50,937 nt of DNA from contig CALBOJ010000061.1 in assembly GCA_937896835.1 (NCBI GenBank), forward strand, positions 1 to 50,937, given 5' to 3'. The translations under genes and the position numbers were made by a program. Shown here piece by piece: positions 41,802 to 50,242 of the stretch. Origin of the DNA: an uncultured Collinsella sp. (GTDB lineage Bacteria > Actinomycetota > Coriobacteriia > Coriobacteriales > Coriobacteriaceae). The notes beneath the pieces were generated by a model. The model searched no databases, was not told the DNA's origin, and saw only the letters and a list, made by a program, of their open reading frames with translations. The stretch's first letter is position 1. The number at the start of each line of letters is the position of its first letter.

Positions 41802-42506
41802 TTACGGGCGCGGCGGCACTAACACATCGTAGCGAACGGCCTTGCCCGCAAGCTGATAGCTCGGCTTAACGCCGGCAAGCAGTGGCCCCTTCACCGGTCG
41901 CTTGATAACGACCTTGCGCGGGTGCGCCGCAAGCGCAGCTTCGACCAGCGTCTCCTCATCGGCACACGGCTGTTCCAGATGATGCAAAAGTTGGAACTTC
42001 TTTTTCACCGCCGCGCTCTTGGTGCGCTCGGGAAACATGGGGTCCAGATACACCACGTCGGGGGCGGCAAGCTCGCCCCGCCCGATCAGCTCAGCTGTAT
42101 GGCGAAGGCCGGCAATGCTGTCCTCGCCCGCATGTAAGCGCATGCGCGACACGGCATCAGCAAGCGCCGGATCATCTGCCGCGCGGTCCAAGGCATCCTT
42201 GAGGAGCGCCGCAATCACGCAATCCTGCTCATACAAATCGACCGCAAAGCCCGCGGCCGCGAGCAGCAGCGAATCCTCGCCAAAGCCTGCCGTGGCGTCA
42301 ATTGCCCACGGCCGCTCGATGCCTTTTGCACGCGCAGCCTTCACCAACAGCTCTTGCTGCAGACGGCCCTGCTTGAGTCGCGGCAGCATGCGGCCAAAAT
42401 CGGCACGCAGCTCCATCGTGCCGTCGGTGAGCGTGAGGCCCTCGGGCTTCCCGGTCAGCTCAAGCCCCGCGGCCCGAGCAACAGAAAAGGGATCGACGAC
42501 GCCCAT
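41802..42506 (-). CDS. rsmJ: 16S rRNA m2G1516 methyltransferase, RsmJ-like
   Basis: 234 residues. RsmJ methylates G1516 of 16S rRNA with SAM. DATAGFGEDSLLLAAAGFAV is the SAM-binding loop, YEQDCVIAALLKDAL supplies the acidic ribose contact, and DVVYLDPMFPERTKSAAVKKK contains the DPMFP catalytic motif of this family. VVIKRPVKGPLLAG is typical of the C-terminus. The start is supported by aaggagtaccc. It is cytoplasmic. Confidence 0.88.
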   Translation of the reverse strand: MGVVDPFSVARAAGLELTGKPEGLTLTDGTMELRADFGRMLPRLKQGRLQQELLVKAARAKGIERPWAIDATAGFGEDSLLLAAAGFAVDLYEQDCVIAALLKDALDRAADDPALADAVSRMRLHAGEDSIAGLRHTAELIGRGELAAPDVVYLDPMFPERTKSAAVKKKFQLLHHLEQPCADEETLVEAALAAHPRKVVIKRPVKGPLLAGVKPSYQLAGKAVRYDVLVPPRP

Positions 42507-42569
42507 GGGTACTCCTTAGCAAGCAAAACGAATACGTGGGCGCCGTTCATGACGACACCCAACCGTCCG

Positions 42570-42713
42570 CTATTGTCCCACATGTGACATGGCCCACAGC
42601 ATCCCAATGCAAAGCACCGCCATCAATCCCGTGCACACGGCAGCGATCACGGAATCACTCATGCGCCTTCCCAACGACCGCGGCTCACGCACTTGCCCTG
42701 CTCCGTACATCAT
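42570..42713 (-). CDS. Small single-span membrane protein
   Basis: 47 residues from ATG 42713, with aaggaggagcc immediately upstream (ATG 42710 is also possible). Residues 1-20 are hydrophilic and Arg-rich (REPRSLGRR), then one hydrophobic span of about 20 residues (VIAAVCTGLMAVLCIGMLWAM) ends near the C-terminus. The positive-inside rule puts the N-terminus in the cytoplasm. No family recognised. The strong ribosome site is the main support. Confidence 0.65.
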   Translation of the reverse strand: MMYGAGQVREPRSLGRRMSDSVIAAVCTGLMAVLCIGMLWAMSHVGQ

Positions 42714-42941
42714 GGCTCCTCCTTGAGACCAGCTCCTTGTTACGACCTCATCATCGCAGCGCCGCACATGGGCTGCCATCGATTTGGCTTACGTCCAGCT
42801 TTCCTTTTTGAAAGGTTGGACCGTACAGGCAAGAGACGCTTTCAAACGCATGCATCGCCGCGTTGAACTACAATGTGCTTCACCATATGTGCAGTACATT
42901 GGGTGCGCCAAGTTGGCGTACTCGTATCGAAAGGACCAGCC

Positions 42942-43343
42942 ATGAGCTTCACTCGCAAGACTCTCAAAATCCTTGCTCTCATCTACTTTGTTTTGGGCAT
43001 CGCCAGCCTCGTCACCGCCGGCGTCGGTATCGCCACGGGCGGTCTCGATTCCACGTACGGTTCGTACGCCACGCTCGCAGCGGTCGTGCTTATCGCCAAG
43101 GGTCTCGTCGACCTTGCCGCAGGCGTCGCCGGTATCAAGGGCGCCAACAAGCCTTCGCAGGTGGACGGCGCGTTTAAGCTCGGTATTGTTGCCGCGGTCG
43201 CCACGCTTGCCCAAGCGGTGCTTACGCTTCCCGCGTTTGGCGGCGACGCCATCAACTTTGGCGCCTTTGTCGTCGTGGTGTACGACCTGTTCTTTGTTCA
43301 GCAGGCACACGCCGTTAAGGCCGAGAACAAGGACCGCCTGTAA
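42942..43343 (+). CDS. Small four-helix integral membrane protein
   Basis: 133 residues from ATG 42942 (gaaaggaccagcc upstream). Four hydrophobic segments are visible (about 8-30, 38-62, 72-95, 100-122), joined by short Gly/Asn loops; the C-terminus is charged (KAENKDRL). There is no catalytic motif, and no family is recognised with certainty. A terminator hairpin follows. Nearby genes are unrelated (small membrane protein, RlmA). Confidence 0.8.
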   Translation: MSFTRKTLKILALIYFVLGIASLVTAGVGIATGGLDSTYGSYATLAAVVLIAKGLVDLAAGVAGIKGANKPSQVDGAFKLGIVAAVATLAQAVLTLPAFGGDAINFGAFVVVVYDLFFVQQAHAVKAENKDRL

Positions 43344-43384
43344 GCGCCCGCTTCTCATAACCTCTGTTTCAGCCAAGCAACTAA

Positions 43385-43420
43385 AAAGGGCCGATCGCGC
43401 ATCTCCGCGGTCGGCCCTTT
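43385..43420 (+). terminator. Intrinsic terminator after the four-helix protein
   Basis: aaagggccgatcgcg (43385-43399) pairs with cgcggtcggcccttt (43406-43420) with one mismatch, followed by acgttt. Confidence 0.85.
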
Positions 43421-43436
43421 ACGTTTGCCCAGATAA

Positions 43437-43473
43437 AACCTGCCAAAATAAATCTGTCCCTTTTTGGTAGGTT
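43437..43473 (+). repeat. Intergenic hairpin element F (ctgtccc family)
   Basis: aacctgccaaaa (43437-43448) pairs with ttttggtaggtt (43462-43473), with one G-U pair. The loop contains tctgtccct. It is almost identical to element A. Its 3' end touches the rlmA stop codon. Confidence 0.75.
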
Positions 43474-44284
43474 AGTGGCGGTACTCGGCGATGATGAAGT
43501 CGATGTCGGTTTGAAGGGTGTCCAAATTTGCCAGGCGTTCTTTGTCGGAAGGGCGCGTACGGTAGTAGTACGGCGTCATCTGGAACACTGCCTCGATGTC
43601 GGCCTGGGTCTGAAGCGTAATATTCGCAGACACCCGCTGCATTCCGACTAACTCGAGCTCGGTGGTCTTCGGCAGCTTCTCATCGTTAAGGTACGGCGTG
43701 TCGTAGAGCACCTCCTTAAGCCCAAAGAGATGACGGGCGCCCGGCACCACGGTGTAGAGCGAGCCCTCTGGCGCCAGCACGCGGGCAAATTCGCGCTCGT
43801 TAAAGGGAGCAAAGAGCTCGGTCACCATATCGAAGGTGCCATCGGCCACGGGGATGTCCTTCATGTTGGCCACGAAGTAGGTCGCATCGCCGCGCTTGGC
43901 GGCAAGGCGCACCATCTCTTTGCCCAGGTCAAAGCCGTAAGCATCCACGCCCGGCACCGCACCCATGGCGCTGGTGTAGTAGCCCTCGCCACAGCAAATA
44001 TCGAGCAACGTCATGGGGCAGTTCGTAGACGCGGCACGTCCAGACACCCGCTCGCGCACCAGCTCGACCATCGCATCGCGCAACGGCGCATAATAACCGC
44101 GGTTCAGAAAGTCGCGACGGCTGCGTGCCTGCGACTTGGGATCGCCCATGGAGTCACCGCTCTTGGACGAGCGCAGCAGATATAGATAGCCCTCGCGCGC
44201 TCGGTCGAACCGGTGTCCGCCCGTGCACGCAGCACCGCGCTCGTCGTCCACCAACGGCTCATGGCAAACGGGACACAACAACAT
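43472..44284 (-). CDS. rlmA: 23S rRNA (guanine-N1) methyltransferase, RlmA type
   Basis: 270 residues. RlmA methylates G745 or G748 of 23S rRNA; the G748 form can confer tylosin-type resistance. Cys4, Cys7, Cys20 and His24 form the N-terminal zinc site (CPVCHEPL ... ACTGGHRFD). LLDICCGEGYYTSAM is the SAM loop. FDMVTELFAPFNEREFARVL and VPGARHLFGLKEVLYD are typical of the family. Start ATG 44284 with aaggagttgcc. I cannot decide between the G745 and G748 specificities. Confidence 0.9.
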   Translation of the reverse strand: MLLCPVCHEPLVDDERGAACTGGHRFDRAREGYLYLLRSSKSGDSMGDPKSQARSRRDFLNRGYYAPLRDAMVELVRERVSGRAASTNCPMTLLDICCGEGYYTSAMGAVPGVDAYGFDLGKEMVRLAAKRGDATYFVANMKDIPVADGTFDMVTELFAPFNEREFARVLAPEGSLYTVVPGARHLFGLKEVLYDTPYLNDEKLPKTTELELVGMQRVSANITLQTQADIEAVFQMTPYYYRTRPSDKERLANLDTLQTDIDFIIAEYRH

Positions 44285-44340
44285 GGCAACTCCTTAGCGC
44301 GAACAACACAACGCCCACTATTGTCGCACGCCTCCCCCAC

Positions 44341-44398
44341 CTAGTCATTGGAGACGTTCTTGAATGACCAGTCGTTTAAGAACGTCCCCAACGACTAG
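44341..44398. repeat. Long imperfect hairpin in the divergent rlmA/MATE region
   Basis: ctagtcattgg-a-gacgttctt (44341-44361) pairs with aagaacgtc-c-ccaacgactag (44378-44398): about 20 pairs with one mismatch and one internal mismatch. It includes ggggacg on the minus strand. It is not the same as elements A-F but is comparable in length and position. It may be a 5' UTR structure or a mobile palindrome. Confidence 0.6.
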
Positions 44399-44462
44399 CC
44401 AATTAGGAGTATCATCGTCTGCGCAAATAAGCACGAAATAGCATGTTAGAGATTGAGAGCGC

Positions 44463-45844
44463 ATGGCTGACACCGTATCTAAGCACATTGACATGACCAC
44501 CGGCTCGCTGTGGCGCAATATTCCCCTGTTCGCCTTCCCCGTGGCCGCCACGAGCATCTTGGAGCAGCTGTCGAACCTCATCGCCACGGTCATTATCGGT
44601 AACTTCTCGGGCGACCAGGGAACCCTCGCCATGGCGGCGGTCGGCTCCAATGTTCCGCTTACCAGTCTTATGCTCAACCTGTTTATTGGCATGTCGCTTG
44701 GCTCCAACGTGGTCATCGCCAACGCTATCGGCCGCAACGACCAAAACATGGTCAAACGCGCCGTCCATACCTCGATTTTAATGGCGCTCGTGGGCTTTGT
44801 CGTCATCGCGCTGGGCGAGATCTTTGCCGAGCCCATGCTCGCCGCCCTCAACGTTCCCTCCGAAACCATGCCACTCGCTTCGCTCTACCTGCGCGTTTTT
44901 TGCTCAGCCTGCCCTCAATCTTGCTCTACAACTTTGAGGCCGCGATCTTCCGCTCCGTCGGCATCACCCGCATGCCGCTGCAGGCGCTTGCCGTGTCCAC
45001 CGTCCTCAACATTGGCCTGGACCTCATCTTTGTCCCCGTACTCCACTGGGGCGTCGCGGGCGTCGCCATCGCCACCGCCATCGCCTACACCGTCAGCGCC
45101 GCTACGCTCTTTATCCGCCTGCTCAAGACCGACTCCGTCGTCCGCGTCACCCTACGCGACCTGGCTATCGACCCCGTCGCCCTCAAGCGCATCGTCAAGA
45201 TCGGCCTGCCCGCCGGCATCCAAAGCGCCGTCTTTGCCGTCGCCAACATCATCATCCAGTCTGCCATCAACAGCCTGGGCACCGAAGTCATGGCGGCATC
45301 GAGCGCCGCCATGAGCCTGGAGTACGTGTGCTACAACCTGCTCAACAGCTTTAGCCAGGCTTGCACCACCTTTGTAGGACAAAATCACGGCGCCCGCCAG
45401 ATCGACCGCTGCACCAAGACGCTCAAGGTCTGCCTGGTCGAAGGCGGTATCGTTGCACTCACCACGATCATCGTTATTGTCGGCCTAGGGCGCGAGATCT
45501 TGTCGCTCTTTAACAGCGATCCCAACATCGTCTCGATCGGCTATATCCGCGTGTGTTCGATCTTCCCGGCGTACGCCTTTAGCATGTTCTACGAAAACAT
45601 GTCAGGCTACCTGCGCGGCTTTGGCATCTCGCTCACGCCCGCCCTCATCACCATGATCTGCGTCTGCGGCATCCGCTTCTATTGGGTGTTCTGCGTGTTC
45701 CCGCACTTTCGCACCTTTGCGAACATCATGATGGTCTACCCCATCAGCCTGGGCACCACGGCGTTCTTTATGGTCGTGGCGGTGCTACTCTGCCACCCGG
45801 CACGCACCTATCGTGTCACCCAAGCCAAAGCGACAGCCCGCTAA
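44463..45844 (+). pseudogene. MATE-family exporter interrupted by a one-base frameshift
   Basis: The first 145 codons give a MATE N-terminus (WRNIPLFAFPVAATSILEQLS, GNFSGDQGTLAMAAVG, NLFIGMSLGSNVVIANAIG). At the run of six T (44896-44901) the frame ends meaningfully, and the rest of the MATE protein (LLSLPSILLYNFEAAIFRS, IQSAVFAVANIIIQSAINSLG, onward to 45844) continues in the -1 frame. One added T restores a product of about 460 residues. The causes could be a real mutation, a phase-variable tract, programmed slippage or a sequencing error. Both halves are well conserved, which argues for recent or reversible inactivation. The ribosome site before 44463 is weak. Confidence 0.82.
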
Positions 45845-45871
45845 ACACAGCACTCAACGCCACGCCAGTCA

Positions 45872-46738
45872 TTAATTGACAATATGCGAGCTCATATAGT
45901 CGATAAAGCGCCTCGTGGCGATGGGCATGGTGTCCCAGCTGCGCCAGGCAGCCACCACATCGCGTGAGGGAGCATGCACGATGGGCCGCACACGAATATC
46001 GGCTTGCATGCCCTCTACAGTACGACGGTAGAGCATGCTCACGCCCAGGCCCTCCTCCACCATCGCCATGATGGTGTAGTCGTCGGTCACCTCACTCGTC
46101 ACGTGCGGCGACAGGCCATACGCCGCGAATGCATCGAGCACCAGGCTCTGTTCGCCCTCATCCAGCAGCACAAACGGCTCGGACGCTAGGTCGGCGAGTG
46201 TCACCTTTTCCTTTGCCGTCAGCGGATGCGCGGCCGGCAACAATGCTACCAACTCGTCGTGATAGACCACACGCTTCTCGAGCCCAGCGGTAAATCCGCG
46301 CGCCGTAAAGCAAAAGTCAACCACGCCATCGTGCACCCATTAAGCGTTGCGCGTGTAATCGCCCTGCTTGAGGGTAAAGCGTACGCCCGGGTGCAGCGCA
46401 CCAAAGTCGCGAATCACGCGCGGCAATACGGTGCGGCTCACGTTGGTAAACGTCGCGATACGAATATCCGTCGAGGAGAGCCCCAGCAACTCCTGACGTT
46501 TGCCCTCAAGCTCGGCCTCGGCAGTTACGATCTGTCGCAGATACGGCAGGTACTGCTTGCCGTCGCGCGTAAGCGACACGCCCTGCTTGCCGCGCTCGAT
46601 AATCGTAGTGCCCAGCTCGCGCTCGAGTGCCTTGACGGCCTGGCTCACCGCACTTTGTGTATAGCCCAGCTCATCGGCCGCGCGTTTCAGGCTGCCGCGA
46701 TCGACTACCATACAAACAATCTGATACCGCGATGCCAT
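45872..46738 (-). pseudogene. LysR regulator interrupted by an in-frame TAA
   Basis: A complete LysR gene in one frame, broken by TAA at 46340-46342 (codon 133). Before it come an HTH (LKRAADELGYTQSAVSQAVKALERELG) and VSRTVLPRVIRDFGALHPGVRFTLKQGDYT. After it come WVHDGVVDFCFTARG and MVEEGLGVSMLYRRT. In the paralogue at 11297-12154 this position is Gln in GDYSEIEQWVAEG, so one C-to-T change in CAA would explain it. Both halves are otherwise intact, and the N-terminal half could still make a DNA-binding fragment. It is divergent from an EamA gene at 46897. Confidence 0.85.
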
Positions 46739-46861
46739 CGTGCCTCCACATCGATGTAGCTATAAAACGTTTTGCCAGGGCTTTTTCTGCCAACATTAGT
46801 ATTTCTTAATCATACTGAAGATACATTCGCTTTACTACATCCACATCTGGGAGCAGAATCC

Positions 46862-46886
46862 TTGTTACGAAACCGTTCCGTAACAA
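46862..46886. promoter_or_regulatory. 25-bp imperfect palindrome upstream of the second EamA gene
   Basis: ttgttacgaaac (46862-46873) and gttccgtaacaa (46875-46886) pair with one mismatch around c. It runs into the ribosome site of the EamA gene (aaaaggag), so it could be an LTTR or repressor operator or an mRNA hairpin. Confidence 0.55.
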
Positions 46887-46896
46887 AAGGAGTCCC

Positions 46897-47805
46897 ATGG
46901 ATCGCAAAAAAGCAATCGCGCTCTCATTTTCCGTTCCCGTCGCATGGGGCTTTTCGTATCCCCTCATGAAGATCGGCATGGACAGCATGAACGCCACGAG
47001 CATCGTCGCGCTACGCTGCATCATCGCCTTTGTGGCCTGCCTGCTGCTCTTCCACAAACGCGCGTTCCGCATCAACCGCGACCTTATGGTTCGCGCCGCT
47101 ATCATCGGCGCCATCATGGCAACCGAGCTCACCTGCATGTGCCTGGGCTCCAGCCTCACCTCTGCCTCCACTGCCGGCTTTTTGCAGAGCCTGACGGTCG
47201 TAATCGTGCCGTTTGCCAACGCCGCCCTGCTGCGCCGCGCCCCCGAGCGCAAAGTGCTCGTCGGCACCGCCATCGTCACCTGCGGTATGTTGCTGCTCTC
47301 GGGCGCCGACTTCACTAGCCTGAACCCGGGCGCGCTCATCATGCTGCTCTCCGCCTTTGTCTACGCCGGACACATCATTATCGCCAAGCGGTTTGTCGAA
47401 GAAGTCGATCCGCTGTCCCTGGGCGTTTGGCAGCTGGGCTTTGGCGGCCTGTTCTCGGGCATTGCCGCATGCGTCTTTGGCGGTTTCACACTTCCCAGTA
47501 CGCCCAGCGAGATCGTGGTCGTCGTTGCCCTCGCGCTCATCTGCTCTGCCTACGGCTTTATCACCCAAACGCTCGTGCAGCCCCACGTGCCCGCCGAGAC
47601 CACCGGCTTTGCCTTCTCGCTCGAGCCGGTCTGCTCCGCTGTCTTCTCGTTCTTCCTGGTCGGCGAGGTCCTGAGCCCCATCGCCTTCCTGGGTGCAGCT
47701 CTCATCCTCACCGGCGTCATGGTGGCAACCGTCGAGCTTCCGCGACTTCATGCGCATGCTCACGACCACGCCCACATGGCAGGAACGCCCGAGCGAGCCT
47801 CGTAA
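46897..47805 (+). CDS. EamA/DMT-superfamily exporter with His-rich tail
   Basis: 302 residues with ten membrane segments in two EamA repeats. PVAWGFSYPLMKIGMDSMNATS starts repeat 1, and FAFSLEPVCSAVFSFFLVGEVLSP marks repeat 2. The C-terminus HAHAHDHAHMAG is a His cluster that could bind metal, absent from the EamA at 12273. The start has aaaaggagtccc. Its divergent LysR is interrupted, so regulation may be lost. Substrate unknown. Confidence 0.88.
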   Translation: MDRKKAIALSFSVPVAWGFSYPLMKIGMDSMNATSIVALRCIIAFVACLLLFHKRAFRINRDLMVRAAIIGAIMATELTCMCLGSSLTSASTAGFLQSLTVVIVPFANAALLRRAPERKVLVGTAIVTCGMLLLSGADFTSLNPGALIMLLSAFVYAGHIIIAKRFVEEVDPLSLGVWQLGFGGLFSGIAACVFGGFTLPSTPSEIVVVVALALICSAYGFITQTLVQPHVPAETTGFAFSLEPVCSAVFSFFLVGEVLSPIAFLGAALILTGVMVATVELPRLHAHAHDHAHMAGTPERAS

Positions 47806-47812
47806 GCACCTC

Positions 47813-47838
47813 ACCTTTTGTGGCCCCGACACAAAGGT
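47813..47838 (+). terminator. Hairpin after the second EamA gene
   Basis: accttttgtg (47813-47822) pairs with cacaaaggt (47830-47838) with one bulge. Only a weak T stretch follows. Confidence 0.5.
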
Positions 47839-47892
47839 CTCCGGACGCCTTTACAATAGATGCCAACAGAGCATCTGCCATAAAGGAGCCCC

Positions 47893-48618
47893 ATGGACAC
47901 CGCAACTCGCGACCGCAACATAGCAACTTGGTTGGGCGATGCGCCGCAGCCGGTACGTGACACCACGAACCAGCTGCTCGAGCGCATCGCCCTTTTGCGT
48001 GCCGAGCAGACCATCTACCCGGCACAAGACGACATCCTCAATGCCCTCGCCTATACGCCGGCCGACCAGGTCAAGGTTGTCATCCTGGGTCAAGACCCCT
48101 ATCACGGGCCCAACCAGGCCATGGGGCTGTCGTTCTCGGTCCCCGCGACGCAAACCAAGTTGCCGCCGAGCCTGCGCAACATCTATAAGGAGCTCAAAGC
48201 CGATCTGGGTTGCCCCATTCCCGCCACGGGAGACCTAACCCCATGGGCACAACAGGGCGTCCTGCTCCTCAACACCACGCTCACCGTGCGCGAGCATGCC
48301 GCGAACTCGCACGCCAAGCTGGGCTGGAGCACGCTCACCGACTACGTTATCGAACGCTGCTGCCAGCTGCCCCAACCGGTAGTCTTTTTGGCATGGGGCC
48401 GCTTTGCCCAGCAGATGGTCGAAGGCAAGCTCGCCGCTACCGGCGCGGGCAAGGCAACCGGCAAGTTCTGCCTGGCCTCTACGCACCCCTCGCCGCTTTC
48501 GGCCAGCCGTGCCACGGCAGAACTCCCCGCTTTTATGGGGTCGCGCCCCTTCTCTGCCGCCAATCGGCTACTCGAACAGCACGGCTCGACCCCCGTCAAC
48601 TGGACTTGCCTCGGCTAA
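47893..48618 (+). CDS. ung: Uracil-DNA glycosylase, family 1
   Basis: 241 residues. Ung removes uracil from DNA at the first step of base excision repair. GQDPYHGPNQAMGLSFSV carries the catalytic Asp68 and the water-activating loop. LLLNTTLTVREHAANSH is the uracil-contact region. HPSPLSA near the C-terminus is the Leu-intercalation loop with the catalytic His. The start has aaaggagcccc. It ends at a terminator shared with the SDR gene. Confidence 0.96.
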   Translation: MDTATRDRNIATWLGDAPQPVRDTTNQLLERIALLRAEQTIYPAQDDILNALAYTPADQVKVVILGQDPYHGPNQAMGLSFSVPATQTKLPPSLRNIYKELKADLGCPIPATGDLTPWAQQGVLLLNTTLTVREHAANSHAKLGWSTLTDYVIERCCQLPQPVVFLAWGRFAQQMVEGKLAATGAGKATGKFCLASTHPSPLSASRATAELPAFMGSRPFSAANRLLEQHGSTPVNWTCLG

Positions 48619-48634
48619 AAATCGATACATCAAA

Positions 48635-48672
48635 AAACGCGCCCGACGGCGATCTTGCCATCGGGCGCGTTT
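48635..48672. terminator. Bidirectional terminator of ung and the SDR gene
   Basis: aaacgcgcccga (48635-48646) pairs exactly with tcgggcgcgttt (48661-48672). The A-run at 48632-48637 gives a U-tract on the minus strand, and tttcc follows on the plus strand. Confidence 0.88.
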
Positions 48673-48673
48673 C

Positions 48674-49354
48674 CTATTCGGGCCAAATAAATTGTGTGCG
48701 GCCGGCCTCGCCGCCATCGATCAGCAGGCTCTGCCCAGTCATAAACCGGTTGGTCACGCCCACAAAATAGATCCACTCGGCGATCTCTTGGGCGGTTGCC
48801 CAGCGTTTAAGCGGCGTGAGCTCCATAATCTGGCTCCACAGGTGCTCGTCTTCCATCACGCAACGGTTGAGCGGCGTGATAACGCCGCCCGGGTCCACAC
48901 TGTTGGCGATGGCCTGCGGTGCCAGGCGGTTTGCAAGGTTCTTGGTGTAGGCGATAACGCCGCCCTTGCTGGCGGCATAGGCGGGAAACTCCGATCCAGT
49001 ATGCCCGCTCGCCGACCCCACATTGACCACGGATTTGATAGCCGGCGCAGGCTTGGCGGCGAGCCCCTCCCCCACAAAGGCGTAGCGCTCGGTCACGTTG
49101 ATGGTGCCACACAGGTTGGCGGCGATGTCGTCGGCCGAATCCTGCGTACCGGCGACGTTCACGATTACCTGAGGCTCAAGGTCGCTTGGAAACGAGTCCG
49201 GCTCGCGGACATCAACGATCAGATGGCGGTAGCGCTCGTGTTCGATCGCCGCCGGCAGCAGATCAAAGCCCACGACCTCGTGACCCTCATCCAAAAAGCG
49301 CTGCACGCACGCGGCTCCGATACCGCCCGAAGCGCCCGTGATCAAAACCCGCAT
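48674..49354 (-). CDS. Short-chain dehydrogenase/reductase
   Basis: 226 residues. GASGGIG (7-13) is the NAD(P)-binding motif. NVAG, VVNVGSASG (catalytic Ser) and YAASKGG (catalytic Tyr-x3-Lys) follow in SDR order, and SVDPGGVITPLNR and LLIDGGEAG are typical late segments. It is shorter than the usual 245-255 residues. The start has aaggagcaagt, 9 bp after the VUT transporter stop, so the two are probably co-transcribed. Substrate unknown. Confidence 0.9.
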   Translation of the reverse strand: MRVLITGASGGIGAACVQRFLDEGHEVVGFDLLPAAIEHERYRHLIVDVREPDSFPSDLEPQVIVNVAGTQDSADDIAANLCGTINVTERYAFVGEGLAAKPAPAIKSVVNVGSASGHTGSEFPAYAASKGGVIAYTKNLANRLAPQAIANSVDPGGVITPLNRCVMEDEHLWSQIMELTPLKRWATAQEIAEWIYFVGVTNRFMTGQSLLIDGGEAGRTQFIWPE

Positions 49355-49363
49355 ACTTGCTCC

Positions 49364-50086
49364 TTAGGCGGTTGCGTGGCGCTCGAGGTACTCGGAACCC
49401 ACATTCTCGCGCTCCCAGCCGCGCACGACCTTGTAGCCCACGGGGCTCAGGAAGACCTCGCACAGCAGCTCGGCAACAGCGCCGGTCAGCGAGCACATGA
49501 GGACCTGCACCCAGGTCCAACCAAAGAACGTGTGGCTCACCACGATGGCGAAGACCAGGTTGTCGATAAACTGGCCAACACCCGTGGACACATAGGAACG
49601 GAAGGCAAAGCTCGCAAAGTTATTCTTCTTGAGCATACGGCCGAGCGACTGGTTGAGCGTGGAGTTAACCACGGCAGAAACGAGCATTGCCAGCGAAGAG
49701 CCCAGCACCACGTACCAGGTGCCGCCGATGGTGGCGTTAAGGGCGGTGTTGACCTCGATCATGCCCGTGTCGTAGTAGGCGCCCCACATGCCGGGCGTGA
49801 GCGAACATGCCCAAAAGCACAAGCTCACGGCCAGGTTGACCAGCAGCGCGAGGATAGAGATTTTGATGGATGCCTTGGCGCCAAAGCGCTTGCAGATCAT
49901 GTCCTGGCACAAAAACGAGACCCAGCTCACCACAAAGCCGCAATCGAGTGCCAGATACGGCAGGCTGATGAGCTCTTTGTTGGCCAGCAGGTTCATCATG
50001 ATGACACTCACGAAAAACAGCGAAACCGTTGCCGCGGGAATGCTCCGCAACAGGACCTTGTAGTCCTCCATGACCTTCTTGATCAT
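49364..50086 (-). CDS. VUT-family (queuosine-precursor type) transporter
   Basis: 240 residues with about six hydrophobic segments. Members of this family (YhhQ/QPTR) import preQ0/preQ1 or related bases. NLLANKELISLPYLALDCG at the N-terminus, FLCQDMICKRFGAKASIKIS and YVSTGVGQFIDNLVFAIVV are characteristic. Start ATG 50086 with aaaggagtacata. A hairpin with A-rich tail sits just before the ribosome site and may be a preQ1-I-like riboswitch. The SDR gene follows directly. Import of a Q precursor is inferred. Confidence 0.85.
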   Translation of the reverse strand: MIKKVMEDYKVLLRSIPAATVSLFFVSVIMMNLLANKELISLPYLALDCGFVVSWVSFLCQDMICKRFGAKASIKISILALLVNLAVSLCFWACSLTPGMWGAYYDTGMIEVNTALNATIGGTWYVVLGSSLAMLVSAVVNSTLNQSLGRMLKKNNFASFAFRSYVSTGVGQFIDNLVFAIVVSHTFFGWTWVQVLMCSLTGAVAELLCEVFLSPVGYKVVRGWERENVGSEYLERHATA

Positions 50087-50089
50087 TAT

Positions 50090-50142
50090 GTACTCCTTTG
50101 GTTTTAGGTTTAACGAGCAGGATATCGGACCCGAACTGCTCG
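50090..50142 (-). promoter_or_regulatory. Possible preQ1-I-like riboswitch in front of the VUT gene
   Basis: On the minus strand, cgagcag pairs with ctgctcg (50136-50142 and 50114-50120). The loop begins with ttc, and an A-rich tail (ttaaacctaaaacc) runs into the Shine-Dalgarno aaaggag, which would suit translational control. Size and position fit preQ1 class I, but the loop does not match the consensus well. Confidence 0.35.
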
Positions 50143-50206
50143 GACGCCCCGGTCTTGAGACGACGGTGGGTATGATAGCCGCTCGCGCGGCATAAGGCAA
50201 ACAAAC

Positions 50207-50236
50207 GGCGCGGCAGCCCCACAGGACCACCGCGCC
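50207..50236 (-). terminator. Intrinsic terminator after prfC
   Basis: ggcgcgg and ccgcgcc (50207-50213, 50230-50236) form a 7-bp stem, followed on the minus strand by gtttgtttgcctt. It lies just past the prfC stop. Confidence 0.75.
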
Positions 50237-50242
50237 AATGCG

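Noticed and set aside
48404..50107. 567-residue plus-strand frame spanning the end of ung and the SDR and VUT genes
   Set aside because: It overlaps three supported genes in other frames and encodes a low-complexity product with no motifs.
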